The notes: generated by a model not told the origin, from the letters alone. Counted from the first letter of the stretch, positions 25,085 to 50,251 are shown. The stretch is DNA of 64,000 nt from Bolinopsis microptera (GCF_026151205.1 NC_087074.1:9581226-9645225); one strand, 5' to 3'. Numbers and translations: made by a program.

Positions 25085-25503
25085 ACTAGCTTGTATTTGT
25101 AACTGCCTGATCCGACCACTTTGTCTTTAGTTCTGTGGAGTGTGGTTGCTTTGCTGCGCGCGAGTTCACGAGTTGGTTTCGTTTACACGTCAATTGATCA
25201 TTCCTGCTTCCGACTCTATTAATTAACTTTTTGCAAACAAAGCTAAATGTTCGAATCTAATACGAATTCAAGTGTAAAGTAACATTTTTGTTTGTTATCT
25301 TCAATTTGGATGGATAAACTTTTTGAACTAATATTTAACGATTCTATTTAAAAATTCTAATCCAAATTGCAATTGACACTCTACACTTTATACTGCTTCA
25401 AGTACACTTTTATGAAACTCATGGACATGAACGAATCGTAGTCGAACTCTAGAATTGACACTATTTATATAAATCCCGGGATCAATCCAAGAAATTTCCC
25501 CGA

Positions 25504-25735
25504 GGTCGAGACGTCTGTTTAAATTAAACCAACTCTAGTACCACCACCAGCCAGTAACTTTTCCTGGGGAGACTTCCGGTTTTTTGCAAAGTGTTTGCTT
25601 TGTAAAAATAACGTTACCTCCTTAGTATAGGAGGAAAATTAGGGACATTGTAGATTTTGAGTTAATACCCCGAAAAATATGATTTTGGGCCGAATAAAAG
25701 GTTGCAGCTTTATAATTTTGCAAATAAATGTGGTT
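25504..25735. repeat. Satellite-like repeat, first copy (junction of two units)
   Basis: Positions 25504-25562 (GTCTGTTTAAATTAAACC, ACTCTAGTACCACCACCAGC) run directly into 25563-25735 (CTTCCGGTTTTTTGCAAAG, AACGTTACCTCC, AGGAGGAAAATT). The same two blocks occur at 26800-26868 and 26535-26705 but in swapped order. This fits a head-to-tail junction of a repeat unit of about 333 bp. Confidence 0.65.
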
Positions 25736-25860
25736 GTCACGACTTCATGGCTGAATTCAGATTTTAAACGCGTACACGCAGCGAGCTTTACGTTGACATA
25801 CGTTGCATGCCACTTTTCGCGCGTGATACGCAACATGAATCAAAGATTCGGCGGAATGAT

Positions 25861-25941
25861 TTACCTGGGGACCTCAGGCTATCATGTTCATAAACATGAA
25901 TAGAGATTAGGCGGAATGACAGGCTGATCGCGGCCCAGTAA
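25861..25941 (-). mobile_element. Miniature inverted-repeat element, copy C, nested in another copy
   Basis: TTACCTGGGGACCTCAGGCT to GCGGCCCAGTAA, flanked by exact 9-bp CGGAATGAT (25852-25860 and 25942-25950). The flanking sequence is itself the right arm of an older copy (GGCGGAATGATAGGCT, ending GGCCAGTAA at 25971), so the element has inserted into its own family. Confidence 0.9.
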
Positions 25942-26004
25942 CGGAATGATAGGCTTAGCGCCGGCCAGTAACACTTTACGCATTTTACACCTGACATTTA
26001 TTAG

Positions 26005-26186
26005 TTACCTGGAGAGTCGGAGATCCCAGGCTATTATGTTCATAAAAATTTGAATAAAGATTCGGCGGAATGACAGGCTGAGCGTTACCTGTACTGCATA
26101 CTGGGGACCTCAGGCTATCATGTTCATAGAGATTAGGCAGAATGACAGGCTGAGCGCGGCCCAGTAAGCTGAGCGCCGCCCAGTAA
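26005..26186 (-). mobile_element. Miniature inverted-repeat element D containing nested copy E
   Basis: The outer copy D (26005-26084 plus 26176-26186) is split by copy E at 26085-26167. E is flanked by an exact 8-bp duplication GCTGAGCG (26077-26084 and 26168-26175), a motif inside the element's own arm. This is a second case of self-targeted insertion. Confidence 0.88.
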
Positions 26187-26237
26187 ACATTTAGTACTTC
26201 TTAAGATGCAACATTTATGACATTACACCATGTTGTA

Positions 26238-26335
26238 GCGCGATGCACTACTGGGTCGCGCGCGCATCCAATAATGCTTCTCGCAACCACAGAGCAGATC
26301 GGCGAGATGCGAAGGATTGACATCGTCAATCAATA
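26238..26335 (+). repeat. GC-rich dispersed repeat ending in a small hairpin, copy 1
   Basis: AGCGCGATGC, CGCAACCACAGAGC, AGATCGGCGAGATGCG and ATTGACATCGTCAAT occur in this order; the last is a perfect 6-bp-arm hairpin. A related copy is at 27797-27920, and the terminal part alone (GAAGGATTGACATCGTCAAT) recurs at 23170-23190. Confidence 0.7.
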
Positions 26336-26386
26336 CACCATGTATCACACATGTCTACAAAATAACATCGCACTATATTATATATG

Positions 26387-26439
26387 TTACTGGGCGGCGC
26401 TCAGCCTGTCATTCCGCCGAATCTCTATTCCCCAGGTAA
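26387..26439 (+). mobile_element. Miniature inverted-repeat element, copy F (53 bp, internally deleted)
   Basis: It runs from TTACTGGGCGGCGCTCAGCC to CCCAGGTAA and lacks most of the right arm. The flanks are an exact 8-bp duplication TATATATG (26379-26386 and 26440-26447). If the deletion preceded insertion, both terminal ends alone are enough for transposition. Confidence 0.85.
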
Positions 26440-26534
26440 TATATATGTTGATACAAAAAGGAAGTGATACGTTTTCAATGAAGTGATAAGTTCCCAGGAA
26501 CCCTGACCGGATGGGGCTTAACTTTGAAAGTAAA

Positions 26535-26868
26535 AGAGTTGGAGACTTTCGGTTTTTTGTAACATGTTCCTCTTTTACATTTTAAAAGTAACGTTACCTC
26601 TCCAGGAGGAAAATTCAAGACAACGTAATTGTTGAGTTATCTCAAAATCTCCAGAAAAGTCCCCTTTCGGTCCGATCAAAAGTTTGCAACTTTAACTTTG
26701 CGGATTCCTGTACTCTGGTTGGCTGAATTGTGTCACGTGTTAGCTGCTTGAACATTGGAATGCGCCACGCGTGCAAATCATGCTTGTTGTCGCGCGCGAG
26801 GTCGAGCCGTCTGTTTAATATTAAACCAACTCTAGTACCACCACCAGCCGGTAACTTTTCCTGGGTTT
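26535..26868. repeat. Satellite-like 333-bp unit, second copy
   Basis: 26535-26705 matches 25563-25735 and 26800-26868 matches 25504-25562, with about 95 bp between them (sharing GGCTGAATT with the first copy). Together they define one full unit in permuted order relative to the copy at 25.5 kb. Confidence 0.6.
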
Positions 26869-27101
26869 TCAATGTAACAATAATGTAAATGTAAATAATG
26901 TAACAATAATGTAAATATAAGTTATATTTTGCATTCATTCAATGATAAATTGAATTTGAACTTAAACCACGATTCAGTTTACTAAAAATAAACTTGGGGA
27001 ATATTTTGATTGACAATGCGAAGCAAGAATGCTAGTTTGCGCGGCGTGTCGAAGCAGCGAAGTCTAGTCCTCCAAGGAATATTATAATGTTTTATTGTCT
27101 A

Positions 27102-27742
27102 CCTTACAAGACATATTTATGTGGATCATAATTCTGGGGATCGGAATTATATTTATGGGGGATATATATATATATATTATGGGGGAACGAAAATATGGGG
27201 ATTTTTTTCAGAAATCCCCAAATTTCGTACCCCAAATTAAATTGTCGCATTTTCTGTTTTCACGCTAAATTATTTCAGAGAAATCAAAATCAGTTTTTGA
27301 TGGAATTTTTTTAAATCGTGAAAAACTAAATTAATTAAAAATCATTCTCGTCGTTTAAATCGTCTTCATCGTCGTCTCTTTCACCTTGAGTCTGCTCACC
27401 GGTGTAGTCCCAGGTGTATGCCTCCCTCAACAGGAGTTTGAGCTTGTCAATTAAGTCTCCCCTACTCTTGAATGTGAGTAGGGGAGACCAGTATTTTCTA
27501 TTCAGTAATTTTTATACTAAGTAACTTTCTATTTACCTGAGAAATGCGTATCCTTGTCTCACAAAAAAAGGTAAAACAACTTATTTGACAAATTCACCTC
27601 AAATTAGCCCTATTTAAGCCAATTACATACAAATTGATGTGTGGGATTTTGAAATGGCGGCCACAATTTTGGTAGTACGAAAATATGGGGATTTTTTCCA
27701 AAAATTCCCAAATTTCGTACCATATAAATATGTCTCGTAAGG
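27102..27742. mobile_element. TA-flanked DNA transposon remnant (641 bp)
   Basis: The ends CCTTACAAGACATATTTATG and, inverted, CCTTACGAGACATATTTATA form TIRs of about 23 bp with two mismatches, each preceded by TA as in Tc1/mariner-like elements. A subterminal inverted block (CGAAAATATGGGGATTTTTT) occurs at 27193 and 27679. Inside lies the C-terminal end of a minus-strand acidic ORF (27335-27453) and a perfect 13-bp hairpin (27455-27488). Confidence 0.7.
27335..27453 (-). pseudogene. C-terminal remnant of an acidic protein, probably of the surrounding transposon
   Basis: On the minus strand a short open stretch reads LIDKLKLLLREAYTWDYTGE, then an acidic tail containing RDDDEDDLNDEND, and ends at TAA 27337-27335. 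The upstream part is missing. It resembles the end of a transposase-type protein by context only; no domain can be named. Confidence 0.4.
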
Positions 27743-27796
27743 TATATAATGATCTATGATGATTTAATATAGTAGAATTTATGTATGAGTATTTCT

Positions 27797-27920
27797 TGTA
27801 GCGCGATGCGTTACTGTGCCGCGCCGCACACTCAATGAGGCTTCTCACAGCGACTAGCTAGATCGGCGAAATGCGCTACTGTGCCGCGCCGAGCTGCCAT
27901 GAATTGACATCGTCAATTAA
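27797..27920 (+). repeat. GC-rich dispersed repeat, copy 2
   Basis: AGCGCGATGCGTTACTGTGC, GGCTTCTCACAGC, AGATCGGCGAAATGCG and ATTGACATCGTCAAT match the copy at 26238-26335. It is inserted just outside the TA-flanked element. Confidence 0.65.
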
Positions 27921-28794
27921 GAGTATTTCCATTAGGACAAATGGTTGATAATAATAATAATTTAAACTTTAATAGATTATAGTGGCACAACAACTAAAAA
28001 TGCACAGGTGTGCCACAAAAACAAGTCAGGATACAAAAAAAGCTGAAAAGCAATCCACATTTAGGTTCCAAACCATAGAAAATTGTAAAGACTTGATACA
28101 CTAAATTACAAGGTTAAGGGTATGCACTTAACAGTAGAAACGTTGAAAAAATAGTAAATTAATTAATATCATAAGCACGTTTAAAAAGAAACGTTCTCAG
28201 ATAGACTTTAAAAGATTCCAGGAGAAATAGTTGATTTTAGTGAGACATGGTCAGTTTCTCAATGATTTTAGAAATTTTCTACTTACAGTAAGCAATGCTG
28301 AGTGGAAGAAATGAGGTACCAAAACGCTTGAGGCTAATATAGTAGCTCATTAAAATCAATTATTCTAATATAAGCTGGATGGTGCAGCCTTATTCGAGCC
28401 ATCTTCTGAAAACATTTTTGGTTCTGATCAAGAGTCTTACTTCAGATATTACCCTTGAACCCAGTTATGCGACCATTCATAATTAAGTTGTTATTACTTT
28501 GTGTTTAAAATTGAGATCCTCTGCCTACTGTAAGAGAAACGAGTACTCAAATTTGCTGCTAATGGCTGGAAAGAATATTGAAGTTGTTACAAAGTATTGG
28601 AATTGTCCTCAAATGGGGTATGAGCAACTCGCTAGAGTGTGGAGGTGATAATTCACTATAATTTAAATAAAACGAAGGTTATTTGTTTCCAACCCTCAGA
28701 TGTCTCTGCCATTCCTGATTGATTCAGATGTTAAGTATTCAAATTTCTGAAATAGGAGTCAGTAGACTCCGTCCAAATAGATAATACGGGATCT
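27921..28794. other. AT-rich sequence, possibly decayed retroelement
   Basis: No intact ORF. The minus strand reads as a stop-ridden stretch with hydrophobic blocks, compatible with an old LINE tail, but no diagnostic motif remains. Confidence 0.3.
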
Positions 28795-28925
28795 TAGTAT
28801 AGTAAAACCCTGATTTACCGAAAACCCAGTTTTACTGCAGCCATTTATTTTCCTCAAATAGGGCATGCATAATGTGAACAAACAAAACCCAAATCTCTGC
28901 GGTAAATCAGAGTTTTATTGTACTA
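28795..28925. mobile_element. Pogo-like MITE, 131 bp
   Basis: The termini TAGTATAGTAAAACCC-TGATTTACCG and the reverse complement of the other end (TAGTACAATAAAACTC-TGATTTACCG) are 26-bp inverted repeats with three mismatches. The AAACCCNGATTTACCG core is typical of pogo/Tigger-derived MITEs. No coding sequence. Confidence 0.75.
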
Positions 28926-30581
28926 CTGCTCCTTTGGCTATGAAGGACAGACAGCTATCCATTTACCACTTAATACAAATTATATATATATTTTCGAATT
29001 CATAAGTTTAGGCTCGGCGCCGTCATTGTAACACGTGACTAGCACCGCGCTGATAGAAATTTATGATTGAGATTAATCTTTGAGTATATAGTAAAAAACG
29101 TATTTTACATAGCATATCCAATTTTCACGAGTTTATTATCGGATGTTTAAGTTTAACTATTTTTATTAGTAAAACAAAATTTAGTAAAACAAAATTTTTA
29201 TTTACCACAAAACAATCAATACATATTTAATATTATTATACATTTATAAATAAATCTAAATTTAAATTCGGCTATATACACAATACACAGCCCACCGCGC
29301 AGACAGCCACACATTGCTGAGAGATTCTCAGGTGCAGATGTAAGCGCCGCGCGCGAGGTTTGTTATCTTACAATTACATGTCACGATATATTATTATTAT
29401 TAATTATCAGAGAATTTTAGATATTAATATTATGATATTAATATTCATTGTAATATGGGAATCAAATTTAAATTTCGTATATGCTGATGAATACTTTCTA
29501 CACGAAGCTGTATCTTCCTGATGTTGGCAATGTGATATCTAGCCTGGATAAACTTGATTGAGAATTAATTAGTTTATTTGCTAAACAGCCAGTGCTCCAT
29601 CTAAGTAGCTTAAAAGGCACTCTTTTTACTGCAACATAATGCCATTCCAGGACTATTACCTCGAATAATGACATATTCGACAACCAACACATCTCCTCTA
29701 TTGTCAACTTTGCAAACTGCACCAAACATTTAATTGTGCCTGAGGAGCTGGACCAGACTGGTGTGACATAGCAACTACTCACACATCGTATTAGTTCACC
29801 TTTCTCTTCCACACCCAGTTGCCACAAGTTAAGCATTCATACACGACACATCTTACAACACTTACCATCATCCTACATTACACATTCTGATTCCGAGGTA
29901 GGCAAAGCATTCACATGCTATCCTCTCGTGGGCTATCCAGGCCCAGCCTCTCCTTAAAATTTTAATTGAAAAAATTGAAAAACACACTGCCAACAATGCA
30001 GCACATACCTTAAATGAGTATGATATATCCAAGTTTTTAATTGAAGAACATCCAACACAAAATCAAGTTCTATATGTCTTTTATGAATTTATTCTAAAAG
30101 AATTGATCTGTGTCTGCCAACTAAATTGTAGTATATGTCAGAAAAGGAGGCTCTATTCCGGGACACCTTTATTATCTTGTATATTATCATTTTGTTTGTC
30201 TGATGAGTCTCATACATAGATCTCTTGTGGTCATCATCTATTTTTTTATGTTTTGTTAGAAAACCTGCTAACCTTTCTTGGATATCTTCTTGTTAGGTGT
30301 ATCTGCCTTATTTAGTCGGGATTTAACTTGTAGTTATTAACTTCCGTTTTTACCTCCGTCCAAGGCGAGATGCACGATCTCTACTGTCATTTAGGTATCA
30401 TTTACAGCTGTGCATAGGGTTAAATTTAAATTATTTAACCTTTTGGTGCTGTATAAAAATAACATTAATTTATTATTATTATTATTATCTAGTTTACATC
30501 AGTAATAAATGGCCTGAAATTAAAATGTGTAGATAACTGACATTTTTTTGTTTGAATGGTTTGCATGGTATATTACCCTGT
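28926..30581. other. Intergenic, nothing recognised
   Basis: AT-rich with a GC-rich patch around 29290-29360. A 112-codon minus-strand open frame at 29498-29836 has no recognisable domain and is not supported as a gene. An ATT simple repeat lies at about 30470-30488. Confidence 0.5.
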
Positions 30582-31003
30582 CCAGGCCTGGGGATCATGC
30601 GCTTTAGTACTGGACCTGGCGTTAGGGTGGTGGGTCATATTTTTTTCCAAAACACAGTTAATAGTTTTGTACTAAGTGGTGGGTCTGCTCCTCATTTCCC
30701 AGAAAAACAGATAGTACATGGTACTAAGGGGGGTGTCCAACCCAAAAAATCACAGTTAGTATCGTGATTTCTCAACAGTTAGTACCACAGAAGGGTGTGG
30801 GTGTCTTAATTATTATCCGAAAAAACAGTTAGTACCGCGAAGGGGGTGGTTGGGTCTTTTGAGAATTTGAGACAATTTTGTAAGAAAAGACAATTTTATT
30901 ATTTATCACCAATTCAATAAATTTGGAATTTTTCAAAATTCCAAGATAACACTTTGTCGACGTCACGTCCAAAACTTAGTACCTGATTCCCCCGCCAGGC
31001 CTA
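30582..31003. mobile_element. TIR element with internal ACAGTTAGTACC repeats
   Basis: Ends CCAGGCCTGGGGATCATG...TTTAGTACTGGAC and the inverted GTCCAAAACTTAGTACC...GCCAGGCCT form imperfect TIRs of about 32 bp. Between them a motif of the form ACAGTTAGTACC-(n)-GAAGGGGGTG is repeated at least four times (30650-30860). No ORF. Probable non-autonomous DNA transposon. Confidence 0.6.
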
Positions 31004-31625
31004 AGCCATGGACTACAACGGATTTGATTTTTTACAAAACAAATCTTCAACTTATTCTTAGGAAACAAATTTCATTACTATGTATGACATAGATATAGAT
31101 TCGTAAATTTAGGTTTAGAAAATTAGCTCGATGAGATTTTTTGATATTAAACAACTGATCAACTTATTTTCAAGACACAAATTTCATTTCTACATGACAT
31201 CTAAGATTTGTCAAATTTAGACAGGTGATCTATCTCTATTTTTCTGGCATGTATCAGTGATACTCTGGTTATTGGATGTAATTCTATGTTTTTGGGTAAA
31301 ACTTACATATACTAGATTTTTCATTAATGCGTGGATTGGAAGAAATTATAATATATTTTCCTCAGCCTTTGAAATACTTCGTTTGGAAATCGTTTTTACC
31401 ATAGTGGGGAAATTACATTTTGCTAATGACAGCATCGTGAATAGGTATATCGTCAATAACTCTAATTGTCGGGACTTTCCCTTCTGTTTTTGCTTTTGCA
31501 AATTTTGATCGCTATATTGTTTTATGTCACCCCTCAATCTGCTAGTTGCCCACTATGGTTTTTTTGGTGTGTTCACTGACATTAACTCTGGTCAATGGTG
31601 GGACCCTGGTATAATTTGGGTAGGG

Positions 31626-31694
31626 CAGTAGAACCCCGATTTACCGTGGAGTTTGGGAGAAAGGAAATAGCCGCAGTAAATCGGGGTTTCACTG
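31626..31694. mobile_element. Pogo-like MITE, about 69 bp
   Basis: CAGTAGAACCCCGATTTAC at one end and the inverted CAGTGAAACCCCGATTTAC at the other: nearly perfect TIRs with the CAGT start of pogo-type elements. It lies 180 bp upstream of the tomosyn start codon. Confidence 0.75.
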
Positions 31695-31876
31695 TAGTAT
31701 CGGTAGTTATTTCCTCTAAATTTACGAATTATTATCAAAATTCTGCTCCCTATCGTTTTCTCTGCCCTAGAAATTGGTTCTGTTTTAGAAAACAGTCACT
31801 GATCACTTTTCCACTACAGCTCTAATGTGAGAAATGAAGCTGAGATTGACCTACGTTTCCTTTTTGAGATGAGAGG

Positions 31877-46025
<14,149 letters not shown>

Positions 46026-48136
46026 ACGGACAATTCTTTGACATTGACCGTTCAGCTCGCATTTATTTCGTGCCATGATTGGTGAGAAGTTTTTGTTCTT
46101 TCCAGCAACATCATACATGCTAAAACGAATTCGTTAAAAATGGTCATCGCCTGGTTAAATTCAGAGTTTTCTAATTTCACTCAATCACACTAATAATTTA
46201 ATATATATTATATAACTTTCACTCTTAATAATAATTATGATGTTAATTTGTTAATACTCTAGGATTGAATAATAACCCAATTTTAACTTTTGCACATAGT
46301 TATCACAATTCACATATCATTAATTAAGTTTAATCTATGTATTTATTTTGAATGTTTGCTTATTGTTAATTAATATTACGTTGATTGTATGAATTGAATT
46401 TGTCGGTAGAAGGTGCATGTTCACCTTTCATTGTTATAATTGATCATTTAAAACATGATCATACTTAATTCGAGTTGTATTTTCATGATTGATAATTTAT
46501 TACTTTGTTTAGATATAGGTACATAATATGTCGAGTATCGTCGATGTCAATATCTTTCGCGCACGATATCTTGCTCCGTCCTCTACATTTTAAATATGTG
46601 AATTTAATTTATTTTATCAGTCAATGTTACAAGCATTCAGCAGCTGAAATAAACAATTTGTGTTTCATGGATATTGGATATCTCACTAAGTTTCAAAGTT
46701 GTGATAAGATGAATCAAGGGATTAGGGGCTGTATAATATATTTTTGAAGTATTCAGACAAGAATGTAAGGACTAGGTCATCCATAGGTTACCCACCTTTA
46801 GATACCTTCCTCCACTATTGCACCAAAATTCAAAAACCAAGATCGTTTGCCGTGTCCATAAGCCATGTTTTAGTTTTTTTAATTGACCTACAACCAGAAT
46901 GAAACTTCTATTCATAGTCGAGGATCTATCGTTACTGAATTAGTATATTCTGGGCGCCTCGCTTGAAACAATATCCGCTTCCTCAATCCTCATCCACGAT
47001 ATTCATAGAACTTATATTGAAACAAACCTCATCCTTTACTAGACACAAGCAATCTATGGATGGCCCTTTAACCCATTATAGTTTAGTTAACTTATTCGGA
47101 GATTAATCTATTTATCAAAAGGCTGTCAGAGTCCAGCCTGTAAAATCGTTTTTGATAATTATTTAATCATTAACCACATCACATTGTTAACCAGACTCAT
47201 GCTGCTTAATTAAAAGCGTCCTCACTAATATTGTGATTTCAATGTTGAAGCTAATATATTTATTATTTCATTTTAATTATTTATTATTGATTAGATGGTG
47301 AGATATATAATCATTATCAAGATGAATTATTTACCGGTTGTTTGTTTTGACACGTGACAATAATATGTTCGAACATTATACTGTATTCTCTAATATCATG
47401 TTGTTATCGGTTTACTTTGTTTGTTCCGTCATCACAGACTTTTTAATTGAGCTAGTAAATAATTTTACCGATCGAGATAGAAACAACAAAAATTGAAATT
47501 CCAATCTTAGTTTTTTATCAGCTTGATAAGTGATAAGTAAATTAAAATCAATGATATATTAGCAGTAAAATCCCCACATTCACTAAGCATTGGAGGTCTG
47601 TTACTGGAAGGAGGTGGACCGTATGTTTTCTGACACGTTACAAAGTGTACCAAACTTCCAGCATGGACCGATCAAAACTTCATGTCACGTGCCTATGAAA
47701 ATAATGTTCACCTCATCAGCATCCAGATCTGACAGTTAATTGATAAAAGTTAATTGTTGAGAAGCATCGGCAAGGTATGATTATACTTATAACTATAAGT
47801 TAGCAATGCAATGCAACTGAATAATAATAGAATGGTAATTTGTGTAAAGCGTTTTACGAGTCCTTATATAACCCAACTATTATGAGTTGAATACTCGCCC
47901 TTCTTTCTCATCCCTTCTGTCAAGTATATCCGCCGCTCTTTTTTCAAACCGGTGTATCCAGTTCCTGTACGTTTAATTCCTGTACGTTTTTCCTGACACT
48001 TCCCACTTGTTCGTCATCATCTGTAAATTAGAATTTGAAAGGGAATCTCTTTTCTTGGCTCTGTAACAATAGTTTGTACGTACAAAGTACAAAGCTTTTG
48101 AAAGACGTATTCCACTTTTTATGGGGGTCTTATGGT
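46026..48136. other. Tomosyn 3' UTR and intergenic sequence
   Basis: AT-rich, with no recognised gene. Small open frames (for example 46505-46747) lack any family signature. The GPCR 3' UTR should occupy the right-hand end. Confidence 0.5.
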
Positions 48137-49300
48137 CTAGTAAATACTGACATGTCTAGTAAATACTGACATGTGTATTTGATATATACCTGTAGATAAT
48201 GAGGCGGCGGTCCTGGAGGTCAGCAGAGATATTGGTGCCACAGGAAATAGCTTCGATACAAGGAATCTTCGGAAGCTACTCATTGTCAGAGTGCAGATAT
48301 AAACATTTGACATCCTATTTAACATTCCCACGAAAAAGGCTATTCTATAAAATTCATGGTGAAACAGGCCCGCAGGATCTTTATTGACATAACGTTTACT
48401 TATGTTATAGGCAAACATAGGTAATTTAGAGCCGCAGTAGATAACAGCAATTAGAGCAACTGTTAGAGCTTCTTCCCAGGAGACGCTTCCTCGGGAAAGT
48501 AACTGTCTTCTAGCTCCAGGACGTCGTGCCACAGAGCCTTGTGCCCAAGTAGGGTTAGGGTCAAGGTCAGGGTTTAGGTTAAGATAATAACTGTCACTGT
48601 GGAGTAGAGCCTTCCGGGGCAAGACGACGTGAACCCCTCGGGCACGTTCTCTTGATCTTTTAGCTGCAACTATGTCTTTCAAGATAGAAATTGTTGTAGC
48701 AACAATGATGATGTTCGGAACAATAACATTAATGGTTGAGATACTGGGCAGTATCCTTTTGTATATACTTGAGTTAAACCCATAGTTACAAGAATATGTT
48801 CGATAACCAAAGGCAGCATCATCCTTATCCACAGCTAGCATTATAAATGTCGTGATAGCAGGTGGAATCAATACAACATAGCATGCTTGGTGAGACATCT
48901 TCTTAGTCCAATTTGAAGATGGCTTAGGATACTTGAGAAGTAGCCATTCACAGGTGGTCAACACCGCGATTAGAGACATCCCTGACAAGTTAGACAGATA
49001 GCCCAGGTAAGACGTAATACAGCAAATGGTGTCCCCAAGGAACCAAGAGTCTGCAATCAATGAGGCAGTTGTGGGAATACCACAAAAAGTAGTATGAGCC
49101 AAATCAATGACAGTAATGTGTTGTATAATTGCCACTATTAATTTGTTCAATTTAAAAGCGTCCTTCTGGAAAGATGCACAGAGGATGAGACTATCTCCGA
49201 TGATGATTGATATCAGTAGGAAGACATGGTATCCAACCCACGAGTATCTCTCAGCACTGTTATTAATCCCAAGAGTTGAAGTGTTGGTGAAGTTTACCAT
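48137..49300 (-). CDS. Rhodopsin-like G-protein-coupled receptor, divergent, intronless
   Basis: 387 residues in one exon. The N-terminus has three N-glycosylation sequons (NFT, NTS, NNS). Seven hydrophobic segments can be placed: about 23-45, 55-78, 93-116, 140-160, 186-205, 282-302 and 318-340. A conserved disulfide pair is likely (Cys in DTICCITS at the start of TM3 and in TYSCNYG of loop 2). The E/DRY position reads CEW, TM6 has CGSKLP in place of CWxP, and the NPxxY region reads SNVYI, so activation motifs are strongly changed. Loop 3 carries an Arg/Pro-rich insertion (about residues 215-275). Ligand and coupling cannot be predicted. Large families of intronless, lineage-specific class A receptors are typical of cnidarians and other invertebrates. 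Confidence 0.8.
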   Translation of the reverse strand: MVNFTNTSTLGINNSAERYSWVGYHVFLLISIIIGDSLILCASFQKDAFKLNKLIVAIIQHITVIDLAHTTFCGIPTTASLIADSWFLGDTICCITSYLGYLSNLSGMSLIAVLTTCEWLLLKYPKPSSNWTKKMSHQACYVVLIPPAITTFIMLAVDKDDAAFGYRTYSCNYGFNSSIYKRILPSISTINVIVPNIIIVATTISILKDIVAAKRSRERARGVHVVLPRKALLHSDSYYLNLNPDLDPNPTWAQGSVARRPGARRQLLSRGSVSWEEALTVALIAVIYCGSKLPMFAYNISKRYVNKDPAGLFHHEFYRIAFFVGMLNRMSNVYICTLTMSSFRRFLVSKLFPVAPISLLTSRTAASLSTGIYQIHMSVFTRHVSIY

Positions 49301-50251
49301 TCACGGTAATTCGGCTTGCTCTTTTGGCGAAAAAGCTTCCTTCTGATCCTAAAATTAAATCAAGATAGTTGGTTGCAAACAATCATCTTTTAAAATCATT
49401 TTAAAGAACTGCTGAATACAGGTAACAACTATTACATAATATGACACTACAATTTAAGAATATCGTGCATCTTTGATATATTCTATATATTCCAAAGAGC
49501 TTCGCATTAATGCAAACATTGAACAATGCCATGCTATATGGGAATTTAAGAACCAAACTTAATTATTAATGTAAAACTGAACTCATTAAACCTGCTTAAA
49601 CTAAACACAATCAAAAATTGCTACAGATCCGGACTTAATAAATATTATGGCCCCTAATAGATAAAACGTTATATAGGATATAAATGGAAAATAAAAACAT
49701 CGCCATAGGATAATAGGTTAATTAATCATTAACTTCAGCAGAATTAGCCCTACCCCAATCTCATAAAGCATTGTAAAATGACATAATAATTACGAAATTA
49801 ACTGCTGTAATATCATAATGAAGTATCAACAATATAAAACGTTTTTGTAATTACTAGGAAGGTACTGCGAAAACGATTTGATTATTGTGCCCTATAAGTA
49901 TTATAATGCGTTGTAATGTTTTTATGAAGCTACAGCTAGCTCAAGCTGCTATAACTATAAGTATAACATATGAACACTTTTTTATAGTGCTAGCATTTCT
50001 GCCAAATAATGCTGTAAAATAACAGAAATATAAAGTATGATCAATTCGTCAAAGTGGCAATTGTAATATTTAGTATTTTAATATCATAGTTGAATTTAAG
50101 CCAAATTCAAAGCACTACTAGTACTATGGAATAAAGTTTGAAGTTTAAATAAACGGGATTCCCTTTTATCAGTTTTTCTTCAAGATTAGTGTAATTTGTA
50201 GTGATCGGAGAGCTAAACTTGATATTCAGCTAGATAACATGAACAATCACA
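49301..50251. other. GPCR upstream region, AT-rich
   Basis: No genes or repeats recognised in this stretch. Confidence 0.5.

Noticed and set aside
29498-29836. 112-codon minus-strand open frame
   Set aside because: No domain, no splice partner and composition like its surroundings; could be chance or decayed transposon.
46505-46747. 80-codon plus-strand open frame downstream of tomosyn
   Set aside because: AT-rich 3' UTR/intergenic sequence with no family signature.
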